Part shown: positions 51,488 to 61,473 of the stretch, piece by piece | How the letters are laid out: every line of letters begins with the position of its first letter | How positions within the stretch are numbered: position 1 is the first letter of the stretch | Source of the DNA: Moritella sp. JT01 | Lineage (GTDB): Bacteria > Pseudomonadota > Gammaproteobacteria > Enterobacterales > Moritellaceae | Direction: 5' to 3' | Length of the DNA stretch: 64,000 nt | Assembly (NCBI RefSeq): GCF_001574435.1 | Contig: NZ_LOCN01000004.1 | Span: forward strand, 57,731 to 121,730 | Made by a program: the position numbers and the translations under genes | Notes under the pieces: generated by a model | Told to the model about the DNA's origin: nothing | The model's database searches: none | What the model saw: only the letters and a program-made list of their open reading frames with translations

Positions 51488-52363
51488 CTATCTTATAGCA
51501 GAGCCTTTCATGTAATTGAAGAAATCACTCTCTGGAGAAATAACTAATACATCAGACTTATTACTAAAGCTCTTAGAATAAGCTTCTAGACTACGTAAAA
51601 AACCATAAAACTCGGTATCTTTATTGTACGTATCAGCATAAATCTTCGCCGCTTTTGCATCACCTTTACCACGTAGTTCACGTGCTTGACGGTTTGCATC
51701 AGCAAGCATTACGGTTACTTTCGCATCCACTTCTGCTTTTAAGATCTCAGCTTGTTCATAACCTTGCGAACGATGTTCTTTCGCTACAGCATGACGCTCT
51801 GCACTCATACGTTGGAAGATACTGTTACTGACTTCCGGCGGTAGATTGATCTGCTTGATTCGTACGTCTTCAACCAGGATACCCAGCTCAGATGAACGTG
51901 CCATACGTTTCAATGCCGTTTCCATTACTTCGCCACGTTGGCCAGAAACGATATCTTTAATAGTACGATTACCAATTTCATTACGTAGACCATTGGTAAT
52001 TTTACGTTGTAATAAAGACTCTGCTTGTAAGAAGTTACCGCCATTTGTTGCAAGGTAAAACTTCTCAAAGTCTTCAATACGCCATTTCACGTAAGAATCG
52101 ATAATTAAATCTTTCTTCTCAGAAGTAACAAAACGATCAGCGTTACCATCAAGCGTTTGTAAACGAGAGCTTAATACGCGAGTTGAATCGATAAAGGGTA
52201 CCTTAAAGTTCAGACCAGGAAGATAAACCTTCGCTTCCTCACCTGATTTAAGTACTTTACCAAAACGAACTACGAGTGCACGTTCACCTTCATTTACCAC
52301 AAAGAAAGACGAAAAACCAAGTAATAGCACAAGTACTAAAATAACTGCTTTTAATTGATTCAT
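51488..52363 (-). CDS. hflC: HflC, regulator of FtsH protease
   Basis: HflC forms a large membrane complex with HflK that surrounds and modulates the FtsH protease. The 291-residue protein has an N-terminal membrane anchor (about 5-22, VILVLVLLLGFSSFFVV), an SPFH/band-7 domain (RALVVRFGKV...VEDVRIKQINLPPEVSNSIFQRM), and a coiled-coil C-terminal region. It lies 3 bp after hflK. Confidence 0.97.
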   Translation of the reverse strand: MNQLKAVILVLVLLLGFSSFFVVNEGERALVVRFGKVLKSGEEAKVYLPGLNFKVPFIDSTRVLSSRLQTLDGNADRFVTSEKKDLIIDSYVKWRIEDFEKFYLATNGGNFLQAESLLQRKITNGLRNEIGNRTIKDIVSGQRGEVMETALKRMARSSELGILVEDVRIKQINLPPEVSNSIFQRMSAERHAVAKEHRSQGYEQAEILKAEVDAKVTVMLADANRQARELRGKGDAKAAKIYADTYNKDTEFYGFLRSLEAYSKSFSNKSDVLVISPESDFFNYMKGSAIR

Positions 52364-52366
52364 AGC

Positions 52367-53527
52367 TTAGTTTCTCCCTGTGTTAAAACGATCAGGACGA
52401 ACATTACTACTATTCGTATCTGGATACTGATAACGGTTATTTGATTTCGCTGGTTGTTGCGGTGCTGGTACTGTATTTGCCGAACGAGTCGGTTTATTAT
52501 CCGCATTAGCGCTCATGATTTTATCTAATGGTAGATATAGCATGTTGCCAGTACCTTTAGTATCAACCACAATTTTCGTTGTATTTGAATAAACCGTTTC
52601 CATTGTTTCTAGGTATAAACGTTGACGCGTTACTTCCGGTGCAAGCTGATACTGTGGCAATAGACTTTCGAAACGAGCTACTTCACCTTGTGCTTTTAAC
52701 ACAATTTGCTGTTGGTAAGCTTGTGCTTCTTGTTCAATACGTTTTACTTGACCACGTGCTGTTGGTTCAATTGCACGCGCATAAGCTTCGGCTTCACGGA
52801 TATAACGTTGTTCATCTTCTTGTGCAGCAATCGCATCATCGAATGCATCTTTAACTGCTTCCGGTGGACGTGCAGACAAGAAGTTGACATCAACAAGTTC
52901 AATACCCATGTGATACTCATCAATGATAGATTCAATGTTTTCACGGGTACTTTGACGTACAACTTCACGACCCGTTGTGATCACATCATCCATTGTCGTA
53001 TGACCGATAACGAAACGTAATGCGCTGTCAATCGCTTGATGCAAGCTATCATTCGGATTTGTTACGTTAAATAGATATTCACGCGGGTTGATAACGCGAT
53101 ATTGAATATCCATTTTTACGTCAACAACGTTTTCATCTTTAGTTAACATTGAACCAGCAGCAGGCATAGAGCGAATGCTCTTAACGTCAACAGGGATCAC
53201 ACGATCAACAAACGTCGGTAACCAAGATAAACCCGGTTCAACCGTTTGTGAATACTGACCGAAACGTAATACCACGCCACGTTCAGCTTCTTTGATCGTA
53301 TAGAAACCACTGACCACCCAGATAACGGCTAGTACACCAAGCACCAGAGAGACACCAACTTTATTAAAGTTAGCGCCGCCAGAGAACTTACCGCCTTTAC
53401 CGCCACCAAACTTGCTGGTTAGCTTTTTAAATACTTCGTCAAGATCAGGGGGTCCCTGCTCTTTACCTTTTTGTCCCCAAGGGTCGCGATCTTTATTACC
53501 GCCATTTCCGGGCTCATTCCAAGCCAT
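52367..53527 (-). CDS. hflK: HflK, regulator of FtsH protease
   Basis: HflK is the partner of HflC in the FtsH-modulating complex. It has a Gly-rich cytoplasmic N-terminus (MAWNEPGNGGNKDRDPWG), a membrane helix (about residues 56-78), an SPFH domain, and a long coiled coil. The C-terminus is Asn/Pro-rich. The frame opens at 53602, but the ATG at 53527 has GGAG 6 nt upstream and matches known HflK starts. The product is about 386 residues. It follows hflX. Confidence 0.96.
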   Translation of the reverse strand: MAWNEPGNGGNKDRDPWGQKGKEQGPPDLDEVFKKLTSKFGGGKGGKFSGGANFNKVGVSLVLGVLAVIWVVSGFYTIKEAERGVVLRFGQYSQTVEPGLSWLPTFVDRVIPVDVKSIRSMPAAGSMLTKDENVVDVKMDIQYRVINPREYLFNVTNPNDSLHQAIDSALRFVIGHTTMDDVITTGREVVRQSTRENIESIIDEYHMGIELVDVNFLSARPPEAVKDAFDDAIAAQEDEQRYIREAEAYARAIEPTARGQVKRIEQEAQAYQQQIVLKAQGEVARFESLLPQYQLAPEVTRQRLYLETMETVYSNTTKIVVDTKGTGNMLYLPLDKIMSANADNKPTRSANTVPAPQQPAKSNNRYQYPDTNSSNVRPDRFNTGRN

Positions 53528-53576
53528 TTGCATCTCCATTACCAGATAGTTTCGGGAAAATATTAATGATATCAGC

Positions 53577-54872
53577 CTAGTGCTGAAGGATAAAATCTTC
53601 AATGTTATTACATTTGTGTTTTTTCAAACGTTGCCAATCAATCATAGTCATTCTAATGTCGAGTAGCCAGTCACCATTTTCGGCAAACGCTTCATTTTCA
53701 ATACAATCGAGATTATACAGATGACTGACAACATTACCTTGCATTGCGGGTAACTGTAACTTCACCACTTTCATGGTACTTGCCAATAACTCCGTTAATG
53801 CTTGATATAAAAACGCCGTACCTTCGCCTGACATTGCAGATAGCCATACACTAACAGGCTTACCTTCGTCATCATAATCAATACGACAACGACCATCATC
53901 AAGCTTATCGACTTTGTTATATACCATTAAAACAGGCACTTCACCCGCATCAATCTCGGTTAATACCGAATTTACTTCTATAATATTACCGCGCATGTTT
54001 TCATCTGCACAATCAATTACATGTAAAAGTAGATCCGCTTCTCGCGTTTCCGTCAATGTGGCCTTAAAAGCAGCAACTAAATCATGTGGTAAGTGACGAA
54101 TAAAGCCAACTGTATCCGCTAAAACCACTTCACCAACATCGGCAACCGCAATACGACGTAATGTTGGATCTAATGTCGCAAACAATTGATCTGCGGCGTA
54201 CACTTTAGAATCAGTGAGACGATTAAACAGAGTCGATTTACCCGCATTGGTATAACCAACTAACGAAATGGTCGGTATTTCACGACGCTTACGTGAACGA
54301 CGACCTTGGTCACGTTTGGTTACCACTTTGTCTAAACGACGTAAAATACTGTCCATACGCACGCGTAATAAACGGCGATCCGTTTCAAGCTGAGTTTCAC
54401 CTGGACCACGCATACCGATACCGCCTTTTTGGCGTTCTAAATGCGTCCAACCACGAATTAATCGAGTCGACATATGGCGCAGTTGCGCTAATTCAACTTG
54501 CAATTTACCTTCATGAGTACGAGCTCGTTGAGAAAATATATCTAAAATCAAGCCTGTACGGTCAACAACACGACATTCCAGTAACGCTTCTAAGTTACGT
54601 TCTTGGCGTGGCGCTAAAGCATGGTTAAATATAACAATATCTGCTTGATAAAGCTTTACTGCTTCAGCAATTTCTTCTGCTTTACCTGAACCAACAAAAT
54701 ATTTAGGGTGTGGTCTTGAACGCGAACCTGTTACCACAGATAACGCATCTACACCGGCAGAGGAAACCAGCATTTCTAATTCATGCAGATCTTCTCGGTT
54801 GCCTTCATCATTAAAGTTAACGTGCACTAATATGGCACGTTCACCTGCTTCATGGCGATCAAACAACTTCAC
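53577..54872 (-). CDS. hflX: GTPase HflX
   Basis: HflX is a ribosome-associated GTPase that splits or rescues stalled ribosomes. The 431-residue protein has the HflX N-terminal domain (GSRSRPHPKYFVGSGKAEEIAE), a coiled-coil linker (RQKGGIGMRGPGETQLETDRRLL), and the GTPase domain with G1 GYTNAGKSTLFN, G3 DTVGFI and G4 NKVD. It lies 53 bp after hfq and 49 bp before the chosen hflK start. Confidence 0.97.
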   Translation of the reverse strand: MKLFDRHEAGERAILVHVNFNDEGNREDLHELEMLVSSAGVDALSVVTGSRSRPHPKYFVGSGKAEEIAEAVKLYQADIVIFNHALAPRQERNLEALLECRVVDRTGLILDIFSQRARTHEGKLQVELAQLRHMSTRLIRGWTHLERQKGGIGMRGPGETQLETDRRLLRVRMDSILRRLDKVVTKRDQGRRSRKRREIPTISLVGYTNAGKSTLFNRLTDSKVYAADQLFATLDPTLRRIAVADVGEVVLADTVGFIRHLPHDLVAAFKATLTETREADLLLHVIDCADENMRGNIIEVNSVLTEIDAGEVPVLMVYNKVDKLDDGRCRIDYDDEGKPVSVWLSAMSGEGTAFLYQALTELLASTMKVVKLQLPAMQGNVVSHLYNLDCIENEAFAENGDWLLDIRMTMIDWQRLKKHKCNNIEDFILQH

Positions 54873-54925
54873 GACTCCCTATGAGTATATGACTCACAAG
54901 ATTTTTTAGTTTAAATTTCAAAGAA

Positions 54926-55168
54926 TTATTTATCACTTTCACTTTCGGTTTGGATGCCATGTTGTAACGGACGTGCCGGTACAACAGTTGAAATAGCATG
55001 TTTATATACCATTTGGCTCACGGTATTTTTTAATAAGATAACAAATTGGTCAAATGACTCGATTTGTCCTTGTAACTTAATACCATTAACTAAATAAATT
55101 GCGACAGGAATCCGTTCGCGACGTAATGCATTCAAAAACGGGTCCTGCAATGATTGTCCCTTAGCCAT
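54926..55168 (-). CDS. hfq: RNA chaperone Hfq
   Basis: Hfq is a hexameric Sm-like RNA chaperone that pairs small RNAs with mRNAs. At 80 residues it is shorter than E. coli Hfq, mainly through a short acidic C-terminal tail. Sm1 ([40 protein letters not shown]) and Sm2 ([12 protein letters not shown], with the Tyr-Lys-His motif) are intact. It sits between miaA and hflX, the conserved arrangement. Confidence 0.98.
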   Translation of the reverse strand: MAKGQSLQDPFLNALRRERIPVAIYLVNGIKLQGQIESFDQFVILLKNTVSQMVYKHAISTVVPARPLQHGIQTESESDK

Positions 55169-55251
55169 TAATAGTTTCCTTTTAAAAATTAGATTTTTAT
55201 TATAATGAAAATATAACCGATAATTATCAGTATACTACTTAAAAATAGGCA

Positions 55252-56187
55252 CTAGCCAACTGATAATAAAACTTTTTCTAAATTGTCATCTGCTTTGGAG
55301 TCTAACCACGTTAGATCGTTCCAACTTTTTAACCACGTCATTTGACGCTTTGCCAATTGTCTTGTTGCTACTACCCCACGGAACACCATCTCATCATGGT
55401 CCATTTTGCCATCGAGGTATTCCCACATCTGGCGATAACCGACACAACGCATCGATGGTAAATCAAGATGCAGGTCATCACGTTGATATAAGGCTTGCAC
55501 TTCTGCTTCAAAACCGGCCTCAATCATCAATTTAAAACGACGTTCGATACGCTCGTGTAATACGGTTTTATCGGTTGGCGCAATGGCAAATTGTGCTACG
55601 TCATAAGGCAGTGCTTCGCCTTTTTGTTGGGTTAATTCAGTTAATGATTTACCCGTTAGTCGATAAACTTCAATCGCACGGCAAACGCGTTGTGCATCAT
55701 TCTTATGTAAACGCGCTGCTGACTCGGGATCATACAAAGATAACTCTTGATGTAATGATTCCCAACCACGCAGTTTTGCTTCCGCTTCAATAGCCTGTCT
55801 AATTTCAGGTACCGATGTCGGTACCGGCGATAAACCTTCAAGTAGTACTTTAAAATAAAGCATAGTGCCGCCAACAAGTAGCGGTATTTTTCCTGCTTCT
55901 GTGATCGATTGCATATGTTTTAAAGCATCGGCACGAAAATCAGCGGCTGAATAACTCATTGCAGGATCAATAATATCAATCAAACGGTGTGGCGCTTGTG
56001 CTAGCTCTGCCGCCGTTGGTTTCGCACTGCCGATATTCATGTCTTTATAAATTAATGCCGAATCGACACTGATAATTTCACACGGCAGCTGTTTTGTTAA
56101 CTCAATAGCAAGATCAGTTTTACCTGACGCCGTAGGCCCCATTAAAAAGATAGCTTTTGGTAATGGTTTAGTTTGCTGTTGAGTCAC
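55252..56187 (-). CDS. miaA: tRNA dimethylallyltransferase MiaA
   Basis: MiaA adds a dimethylallyl group to A37 of tRNAs that read codons starting with U. The isoprenoid donor comes from the pathway that includes IspD and IspF. The 311-residue protein has a P-loop ([14 protein letters not shown]), [19 protein letters not shown], and the tRNA-binding [11 protein letters not shown] region. Its start overlaps mutL by 20 bp. Confidence 0.97.
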   Translation of the reverse strand: MTQQQTKPLPKAIFLMGPTASGKTDLAIELTKQLPCEIISVDSALIYKDMNIGSAKPTAAELAQAPHRLIDIIDPAMSYSAADFRADALKHMQSITEAGKIPLLVGGTMLYFKVLLEGLSPVPTSVPEIRQAIEAEAKLRGWESLHQELSLYDPESAARLHKNDAQRVCRAIEVYRLTGKSLTELTQQKGEALPYDVAQFAIAPTDKTVLHERIERRFKLMIEAGFEAEVQALYQRDDLHLDLPSMRCVGYRQMWEYLDGKMDHDEMVFRGVVATRQLAKRQMTWLKSWNDLTWLDSKADDNLEKVLLSVG

Positions 56188-58177
56188 AGTTAAATCTCTC
56201 TATTACAGACATATAGTCAAGTTCTTCAAATAGTTTAGAACGATATTGCTTTTGTACACAGCTATCTTGTTCGATAAATTGGCTATATATTTGAGTCGCT
56301 TGTTCCCAAGTAAATTTGGTCAATCCGTGACTACCTTGTATTGCAAGCCAATGGCACAAGGGGGCAACGTCTGAGGCGGTAGCCTTTTCGGATAGATGGA
56401 CTATCTGTTGCAATAACTCAGGTAACACAGCGGATAAATTCGCTTGGCGTAATTGTGCTGGCACCTTTCTAACGATAATGGTGGCGGCATTGCTATAATT
56501 CAACTCTAAACCCAGACGATTAAGCAAATTTTGCTGATTTTTTGCTGTTTCGACAAAGTTTTTGTCTAACTTAATAGATATTGGCAATAACAAGGGTTGC
56601 GATATAACCCCTTGCTCCCATGTTGCCAGCAATTGCATTTTGCAATTCACCTGCCACATTGCCAGTACATCGGCGAGCAAGAGTGCATCATCATCTTGCA
56701 ATAACAAGTAATTATCTGCGACCAAACTGAGTAATTTAACTCGCGCAGTATGTTGCTCGTTCGACTGAGTATGCGTCCCAACTTGACGCCCTTGATTAAC
56801 ATTTTTAGTCGCGGTGTTCCGCGCGGCTTGCTGCAGATCGGTTATTTCAGCCTTACTGGGCTGTAACAAGTGATTGTATTGCTTGATAGCGCCCGCTGAA
56901 GGCTTATCAGGCATATATTGACGCTGCTGACCATAACTCGACGACGTTGCACTTGAACTCCCTTGGCGCGTATCTGTAACGCCATATCCATGCTGTGTTT
57001 GCATCGGCATAACATCACCATATGCAAGGGTAACCGCGCTATCAACGATCCCGCCATGCGCCACACCATGATCCGCAGTCTGCTCGTTTACACTTGTATT
57101 GCTATTGCTGGCAGTAGGCGCTTGCCCAGGATAACTAATCGCTTCTTGGACAGGCATCTCTGCCGCGAGTATTGATGGGCTTACACCTTCAGTAATGGCT
57201 TTAAAAACACCTTGAAAGATGAAGTCATGCACTAAACGCGCTTGATGAAAGCGGACTTCATGTTTAGCCGGATGAACATTCACATCGACTTCACGCACAG
57301 ACACTTCAATAAACAATACGTACGCAGGCGGCGCAGCGATACCCGTCGCTTCTTCATAAGCTTGACGTAATGCATGGTTGATCAGCTTATCTCGCATCAT
57401 ACGGCCATTAACATAACTGTATTGCACATCCATTGGTGCATTATCATGCGGTAAACCGATCCAGCCCCACAGTTTTATATCACTGTGTTCGCAGTGCAAT
57501 GCCATGCAATTCGCCATGAAATTGGTGCTAGTAATACTAGCAACACGACGTTCTTGTTGTTCAATACTACTCGCAGGACGATAACTGCGGATCACTTTAC
57601 CGTTATGCTTCAGCGTGATCTGTAAATCAAAGCGACTTAACGCAATTCGTTTCACCAATTCATCAATATGATTAAATTCTGTTTTATCGGTACGTAAAAA
57701 TTTGCGACGAGCAGGCGTATTAAAAAATAAATCGATCACTTCAACCGTGGTACCAATCGGATGTGCAGCCGGTTTAATCTGAACCTGCATATCCCGACCT
57801 TCTGCATAGGCTTGCCATGCTTCTGTTTGCGCTTTGGTTCGAGAGGTAAATGTAAGTCGAGAAACCGAACTGATACTCGCCAATGCTTCACCACGAAAAC
57901 CAAGACTATCTATCGATTCGAGATCATCTAACGTAGCCAGCTTACTGGTAGCATGACGGCTTAATGCCAGACCAAGCTGATCTTTCTCCACTCCGGTACC
58001 ATTATCACGAAGTCGGATCAGCTTGGCGCCACCTTTCTCAATATCAATATCAATACGCGTCGCGCCAGCATCAATGCTGTTCTCAATAAGCTCTTTTACT
58101 ACCGATGAAGGACGTTCAACCACTTCACCAGCAGCAATTTGGTTGGCTAATCGAGGTGGTAATATTTGAATTGTCAT
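56168..58177 (-). CDS. mutL: DNA mismatch repair protein MutL
   Basis: MutL couples MutS to downstream repair proteins. It has an N-terminal GHKL ATPase ([25 protein letters not shown], then LRDNGTG and HATSKL), a long Gln/Ser/Thr-rich linker (about residues 345-460), and a C-terminal dimerisation domain. I see no DQHA-type endonuclease motif, as expected for an organism of the MutH type. At 669 residues it is longer than E. coli MutL because of the linker. It lies between the amidase and miaA. Confidence 0.97.
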   Translation of the reverse strand: MTIQILPPRLANQIAAGEVVERPSSVVKELIENSIDAGATRIDIDIEKGGAKLIRLRDNGTGVEKDQLGLALSRHATSKLATLDDLESIDSLGFRGEALASISSVSRLTFTSRTKAQTEAWQAYAEGRDMQVQIKPAAHPIGTTVEVIDLFFNTPARRKFLRTDKTEFNHIDELVKRIALSRFDLQITLKHNGKVIRSYRPASSIEQQERRVASITSTNFMANCMALHCEHSDIKLWGWIGLPHDNAPMDVQYSYVNGRMMRDKLINHALRQAYEEATGIAAPPAYVLFIEVSVREVDVNVHPAKHEVRFHQARLVHDFIFQGVFKAITEGVSPSILAAEMPVQEAISYPGQAPTASNSNTSVNEQTADHGVAHGGIVDSAVTLAYGDVMPMQTQHGYGVTDTRQGSSSATSSSYGQQRQYMPDKPSAGAIKQYNHLLQPSKAEITDLQQAARNTATKNVNQGRQVGTHTQSNEQHTARVKLLSLVADNYLLLQDDDALLLADVLAMWQVNCKMQLLATWEQGVISQPLLLPISIKLDKNFVETAKNQQNLLNRLGLELNYSNAATIIVRKVPAQLRQANLSAVLPELLQQIVHLSEKATASDVAPLCHWLAIQGSHGLTKFTWEQATQIYSQFIEQDSCVQKQYRSKLFEELDYMSVIERFNCDSTAN

Positions 58178-58184
58178 GACACAC

Positions 58185-59534
58185 CTAACTCGTTGGGATT
58201 TTTAATTTTTGACCAATAAATATGGTACTTTTAGTTAAGTTATTTACTTGCTTAAGGCGCGATTCTGTCGTGCCATAACTGCGGGCAATAACAGAAAGTG
58301 AGTCACCTTTTTTAACCACGTGAATGCTATTTCGCATATAGGCCAAATACGTATCTTTTGGTGGCGAATTACGGAAATACAAGTAACTACCTTGTGCAAT
58401 CGCGTTCGCAATTTTATACTGGTGACGGCTTGTCGTTAACTTTTTACCTTCTCGATAGTTGGTAACAAAACCAGTTTCCACTAATAACGACGGAATATCC
58501 AAGGACTTCAATACAGCCAAGCTTTGCTCGTACGGTTTAGATTTATGCATATCAGTTACTTTCGCTAACTCGTGATGAATTAATGACGCAATGTTATAAC
58601 CTGCTCCTTGTGAATATTGCCTACCGAGGTCGAGAAACGTATATTGTAGGTCATCTGCACCGTTGCTGTTTTTAATCGCATCACCTACGCCACCTAACAG
58701 TCCGTTGACATTATCGTCACGTAGTTTTTTATTAAATTCATAATTCGCACGACCTTGCGATAAAATCAACGTTGAGGCACCCGATGGCTTGGACGAAGTA
58801 AAACCGTCAGCATGCACAGACACTAATAACTCCGCTTTATATTTACGCGCAATCGCAGAACGTTCATTTAACGAAATATAGCGGTCATCTGTACGGATCA
58901 AGACAGCTTTAATGCCTTTTTTCTGGTTTAAAATTGCCACTGTTTTTTTCGCAATCGCTAAAGTAATGTCTTTTTCAACAAACTTTTTGAAACCGATAGA
59001 TCCTGGATCTTTACCACCATGTCCGGCATCAATCGCGATCACGACATCTCTTTTGGGATGCCTAACGATTAGTTTTTTCGTTATTTTTTTGACGACAACC
59101 GGATTTTTTTGTTTGATAACGGACTTTGCAGACTTTGTCGGTTTAACAGGTAAATCAATGACTAATCTATTCCGTGCGGTTTTATTACCCGCTAATTCAA
59201 AAAATCGATACTTAATTGGTTGAGCAAGATGAAAAATAATACGTAAATCGCTAGATTTAGCCGACTTGGTTTGTTCAACACGGATAATATTACTGCTTAA
59301 CCTTGCTAGCTTACTCACATTAACCCTATTTCGCGTACCAGCAAAATCAACCACGATCTGTGTCTTTTTGTGACGGTCATAAAGGTTGAATAACGGTTTT
59401 TTTGCCAGGTCAAAAACAATTCTTGTTTTATCCGCATGCTCAACAATCCGGATAGCATACACCGCATTAGCAGCATAACTTAATGGCATAAAGCACAAGT
59501 AAATTATGCTTAATAGTAAAATCCGTTTAAACAT
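58185..59534 (-). CDS. amiB: N-acetylmuramoyl-L-alanine amidase (AmiB/AmiC type)
   Basis: This periplasmic amidase cleaves septal peptidoglycan during cell separation. It has a signal peptide (about 1-21), an AMIN domain (about 25-125) that localises it to the septum, a Lys-rich linker, a zinc-dependent amidase_3 domain beginning IAIDAGHGGKDPGS with later Glu in VETGFVTN, and a C-terminal LysM (HVVKKGDSLSVIARSYGTTESRLKQVNN). The LysM and the neighbours tsaE and mutL favour AmiB naming. It is probably activated by NlpD/EnvC-type proteins. Confidence 0.95.
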   Translation of the reverse strand: MFKRILLLSIIYLCFMPLSYAANAVYAIRIVEHADKTRIVFDLAKKPLFNLYDRHKKTQIVVDFAGTRNRVNVSKLARLSSNIIRVEQTKSAKSSDLRIIFHLAQPIKYRFFELAGNKTARNRLVIDLPVKPTKSAKSVIKQKNPVVVKKITKKLIVRHPKRDVVIAIDAGHGGKDPGSIGFKKFVEKDITLAIAKKTVAILNQKKGIKAVLIRTDDRYISLNERSAIARKYKAELLVSVHADGFTSSKPSGASTLILSQGRANYEFNKKLRDDNVNGLLGGVGDAIKNSNGADDLQYTFLDLGRQYSQGAGYNIASLIHHELAKVTDMHKSKPYEQSLAVLKSLDIPSLLVETGFVTNYREGKKLTTSRHQYKIANAIAQGSYLYFRNSPPKDTYLAYMRNSIHVVKKGDSLSVIARSYGTTESRLKQVNNLTKSTIFIGQKLKIPTS

Positions 59535-59536
59535 TG

Positions 59537-60013
59537 TTATCCTATATTTATGTTAGCTAATTTATTAACGAGTGTTGCGCCTAACTCACTCAGGCCTTCA
59601 ACCACAACTTCACGCTGCTCTCCGACATAAGTCAGCGTAATTTGTAAATCTTCAGCAGGTAAGAAACCTTCACCGCGCTGCGGCCACTCAATTAAACACA
59701 GGCAATTATCATCAAAATAATCACGAATCCCCATAAATTCTAATTCTTCAGGATCCGCTAAACGATAGAGATCAAAATGATACACATTCCAATCCGCTAA
59801 TTCATATGGTTCAACTAATGTATAAGTAGGGCTTTTAACATTCCCTTGATGACCCAGTGCTTGCACAAAACCACGGGTTAATGTCGTTTTACCAGCACCT
59901 AAATCACCATGTAAAAAAATGGTCGTTGCGCTATCGCATAAACGCGCAAGGCTCGCACCAAAAGCAACGGTTTCTGATTCATCAGCTAATAAAACTTTTA
60001 CTGTATTTGTCAT
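59537..60013 (-). CDS. tsaE: tRNA threonylcarbamoyladenosine biosynthesis ATPase TsaE
   Basis: TsaE is the P-loop ATPase that, with TsaB and TsaD, makes the t6A modification at position 37 of ANN-decoding tRNAs. The 158-residue protein has Walker [28 protein letters not shown] and [17 protein letters not shown]. It is 2 bp upstream of the amidase gene. The nnr (yjeF) gene usually next to it is not present. Confidence 0.96.
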   Translation of the reverse strand: MTNTVKVLLADESETVAFGASLARLCDSATTIFLHGDLGAGKTTLTRGFVQALGHQGNVKSPTYTLVEPYELADWNVYHFDLYRLADPEELEFMGIRDYFDDNCLCLIEWPQRGEGFLPAEDLQITLTYVGEQREVVVEGLSELGATLVNKLANINIG

Positions 60014-60027
60014 CTAATTTGAGTACC

Positions 60028-60057
60028 TTAAAACATTAAAACATTAAAACATTAAAA
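60028..60057. repeat. 8-bp tandem repeat upstream of tsaE
   Basis: The unit TTAAAACA is repeated about 3.75 times directly before the tsaE start region (coding start at 60013). It is perfect throughout and lies in the likely leader. Confidence 0.85.
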
Positions 60058-60238
60058 TAGAACGCTATATTGAGCAGTGTTACTACACTACCCCATATCT
60101 GCACAATAAGATCCATCTTTCGTAAGACAGCCTCTTATAAAATTGGACAGGTATGTAGATTCTACAAATTGTCGAGCCCAAAGAAAACCACAATATGATA
60201 AACTTTACCTCAATTTACTCATAGACTGATAATAAACC

Positions 60239-61381
60239 ATGCCTCCGATAGACTATCAACAACTTACACAGAAAATTAAAGTCTGGGGCGCAGAACTTGG
60301 TTTCCAACAAGTCGGTATTGCCGATACCGATTTATCGACCTACGAGCCACATTTCCAAACCTGGTTAGATAATGGCTATCATGCCGACATGGATTATATG
60401 TCGCGCTACGGCACCATGCGTACCCACCCAGAAGAACTCTACCCTGGGACTATTCGCGTGATCTCCGTGCGCATGGATTATTTACCACCCGATGCATTAA
60501 TGGCGACAACCTTAAAACAAAAAAATAAGGGCTATATTAGCCGTTATGCACTGGGTCGTGATTACCATAAAATCATCCGAAAACGCCTTAAACATTTAGG
60601 TCAAAAAATCAGTGAGCATTGTGAAACACTCGATTTCCGCCCCTTTGTTGATACTGGTCCTTTACTCGAGCGACCTTTGGCCGAGAAGGCCGGATTAGGC
60701 TGGACAGGTAAACATTCGCTGATCTTAAACAAGGAAGCGGGCTCGTGGTTTTTCCTTGGCGAAATATTAGTAAACCTACCATTACTTATTGATAAACCCA
60801 TTGAAAATCAGTGTGGTAAATGTACTGCGTGTTTACAAATTTGTCCTACACAAGCGATTGTCGAACCTTACAGTGTTGATGCTAATCGTTGTATTTCTTA
60901 TCTCACCATTGAACTGTTTGGGGCGATACCAGAGCAATATAGACCCTTGATTGGTAATCGTATCTACGGTTGTGACGATTGTCAGTTGATCTGTCCGTGG
61001 AATCGATTTGCCGCCATTACCGATGAGCAAGACTTTCACCCAAGATCAAATCTGCACTCGCCAGAATTATTGACGCTGTATGCCTGGGATGAAGCTTATT
61101 TCCTGAAACAAACAGAAGGCTCACCCATTCGCCGTATTGGTCATGAGCGTTGGTTACGTAATATTTCAGTGGCTCTGGGTAATGCCGCTTATTCCGCAGA
61201 AATTGTCGAGGCTTTAGAAACTAAGTTTGTTGATACAACGGAAATGGTGCAAGAGCATATCACTTGGGCACTGCAACAACAGCAAGCCAAAGCAGACAAT
61301 ATCATTCCAGTATTACAAATAGATAAGACCAAAGACAAGTTGATCCGCATGGTTGAAAAAGCACTGCCACGCGATGCATGA
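60239..61381 (+). CDS. queG: Epoxyqueuosine reductase QueG
   Basis: QueG reduces epoxyqueuosine to queuosine in tRNA, using a cobalamin and two 4Fe-4S clusters. The 380-residue protein has the N-terminal GYHADMDYMSRYGTMRTHPEELYPG and cobalamin-binding region, GLGWTGKHSLILN, then two cluster-binding sets, CGKCTACLQICPTQA and CDDCQLICPWN. A HEAT-like tail ends the protein. It diverges from tsaE. Confidence 0.97.
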   Translation: MPPIDYQQLTQKIKVWGAELGFQQVGIADTDLSTYEPHFQTWLDNGYHADMDYMSRYGTMRTHPEELYPGTIRVISVRMDYLPPDALMATTLKQKNKGYISRYALGRDYHKIIRKRLKHLGQKISEHCETLDFRPFVDTGPLLERPLAEKAGLGWTGKHSLILNKEAGSWFFLGEILVNLPLLIDKPIENQCGKCTACLQICPTQAIVEPYSVDANRCISYLTIELFGAIPEQYRPLIGNRIYGCDDCQLICPWNRFAAITDEQDFHPRSNLHSPELLTLYAWDEAYFLKQTEGSPIRRIGHERWLRNISVALGNAAYSAEIVEALETKFVDTTEMVQEHITWALQQQQAKADNIIPVLQIDKTKDKLIRMVEKALPRDA

Positions 61382-61404
61382 TTAATAGCTAGCGAATGAA
61401 TAAC

Positions 61405-61441
61405 AAAAAACGCGTAGAGGATATCCCCCTACGCGTTTTTT
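61405..61441. terminator. Bidirectional terminator between queG and antiporter
   Basis: AAAAACGCGTAG / CTACGCGTTTTT stem with an 11-nt loop, between converging genes and with A/T tracts on both sides. Confidence 0.88.
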
Positions 61442-61473
61442 ATTCATTCATTATAACTTACAAAGATTAACGG

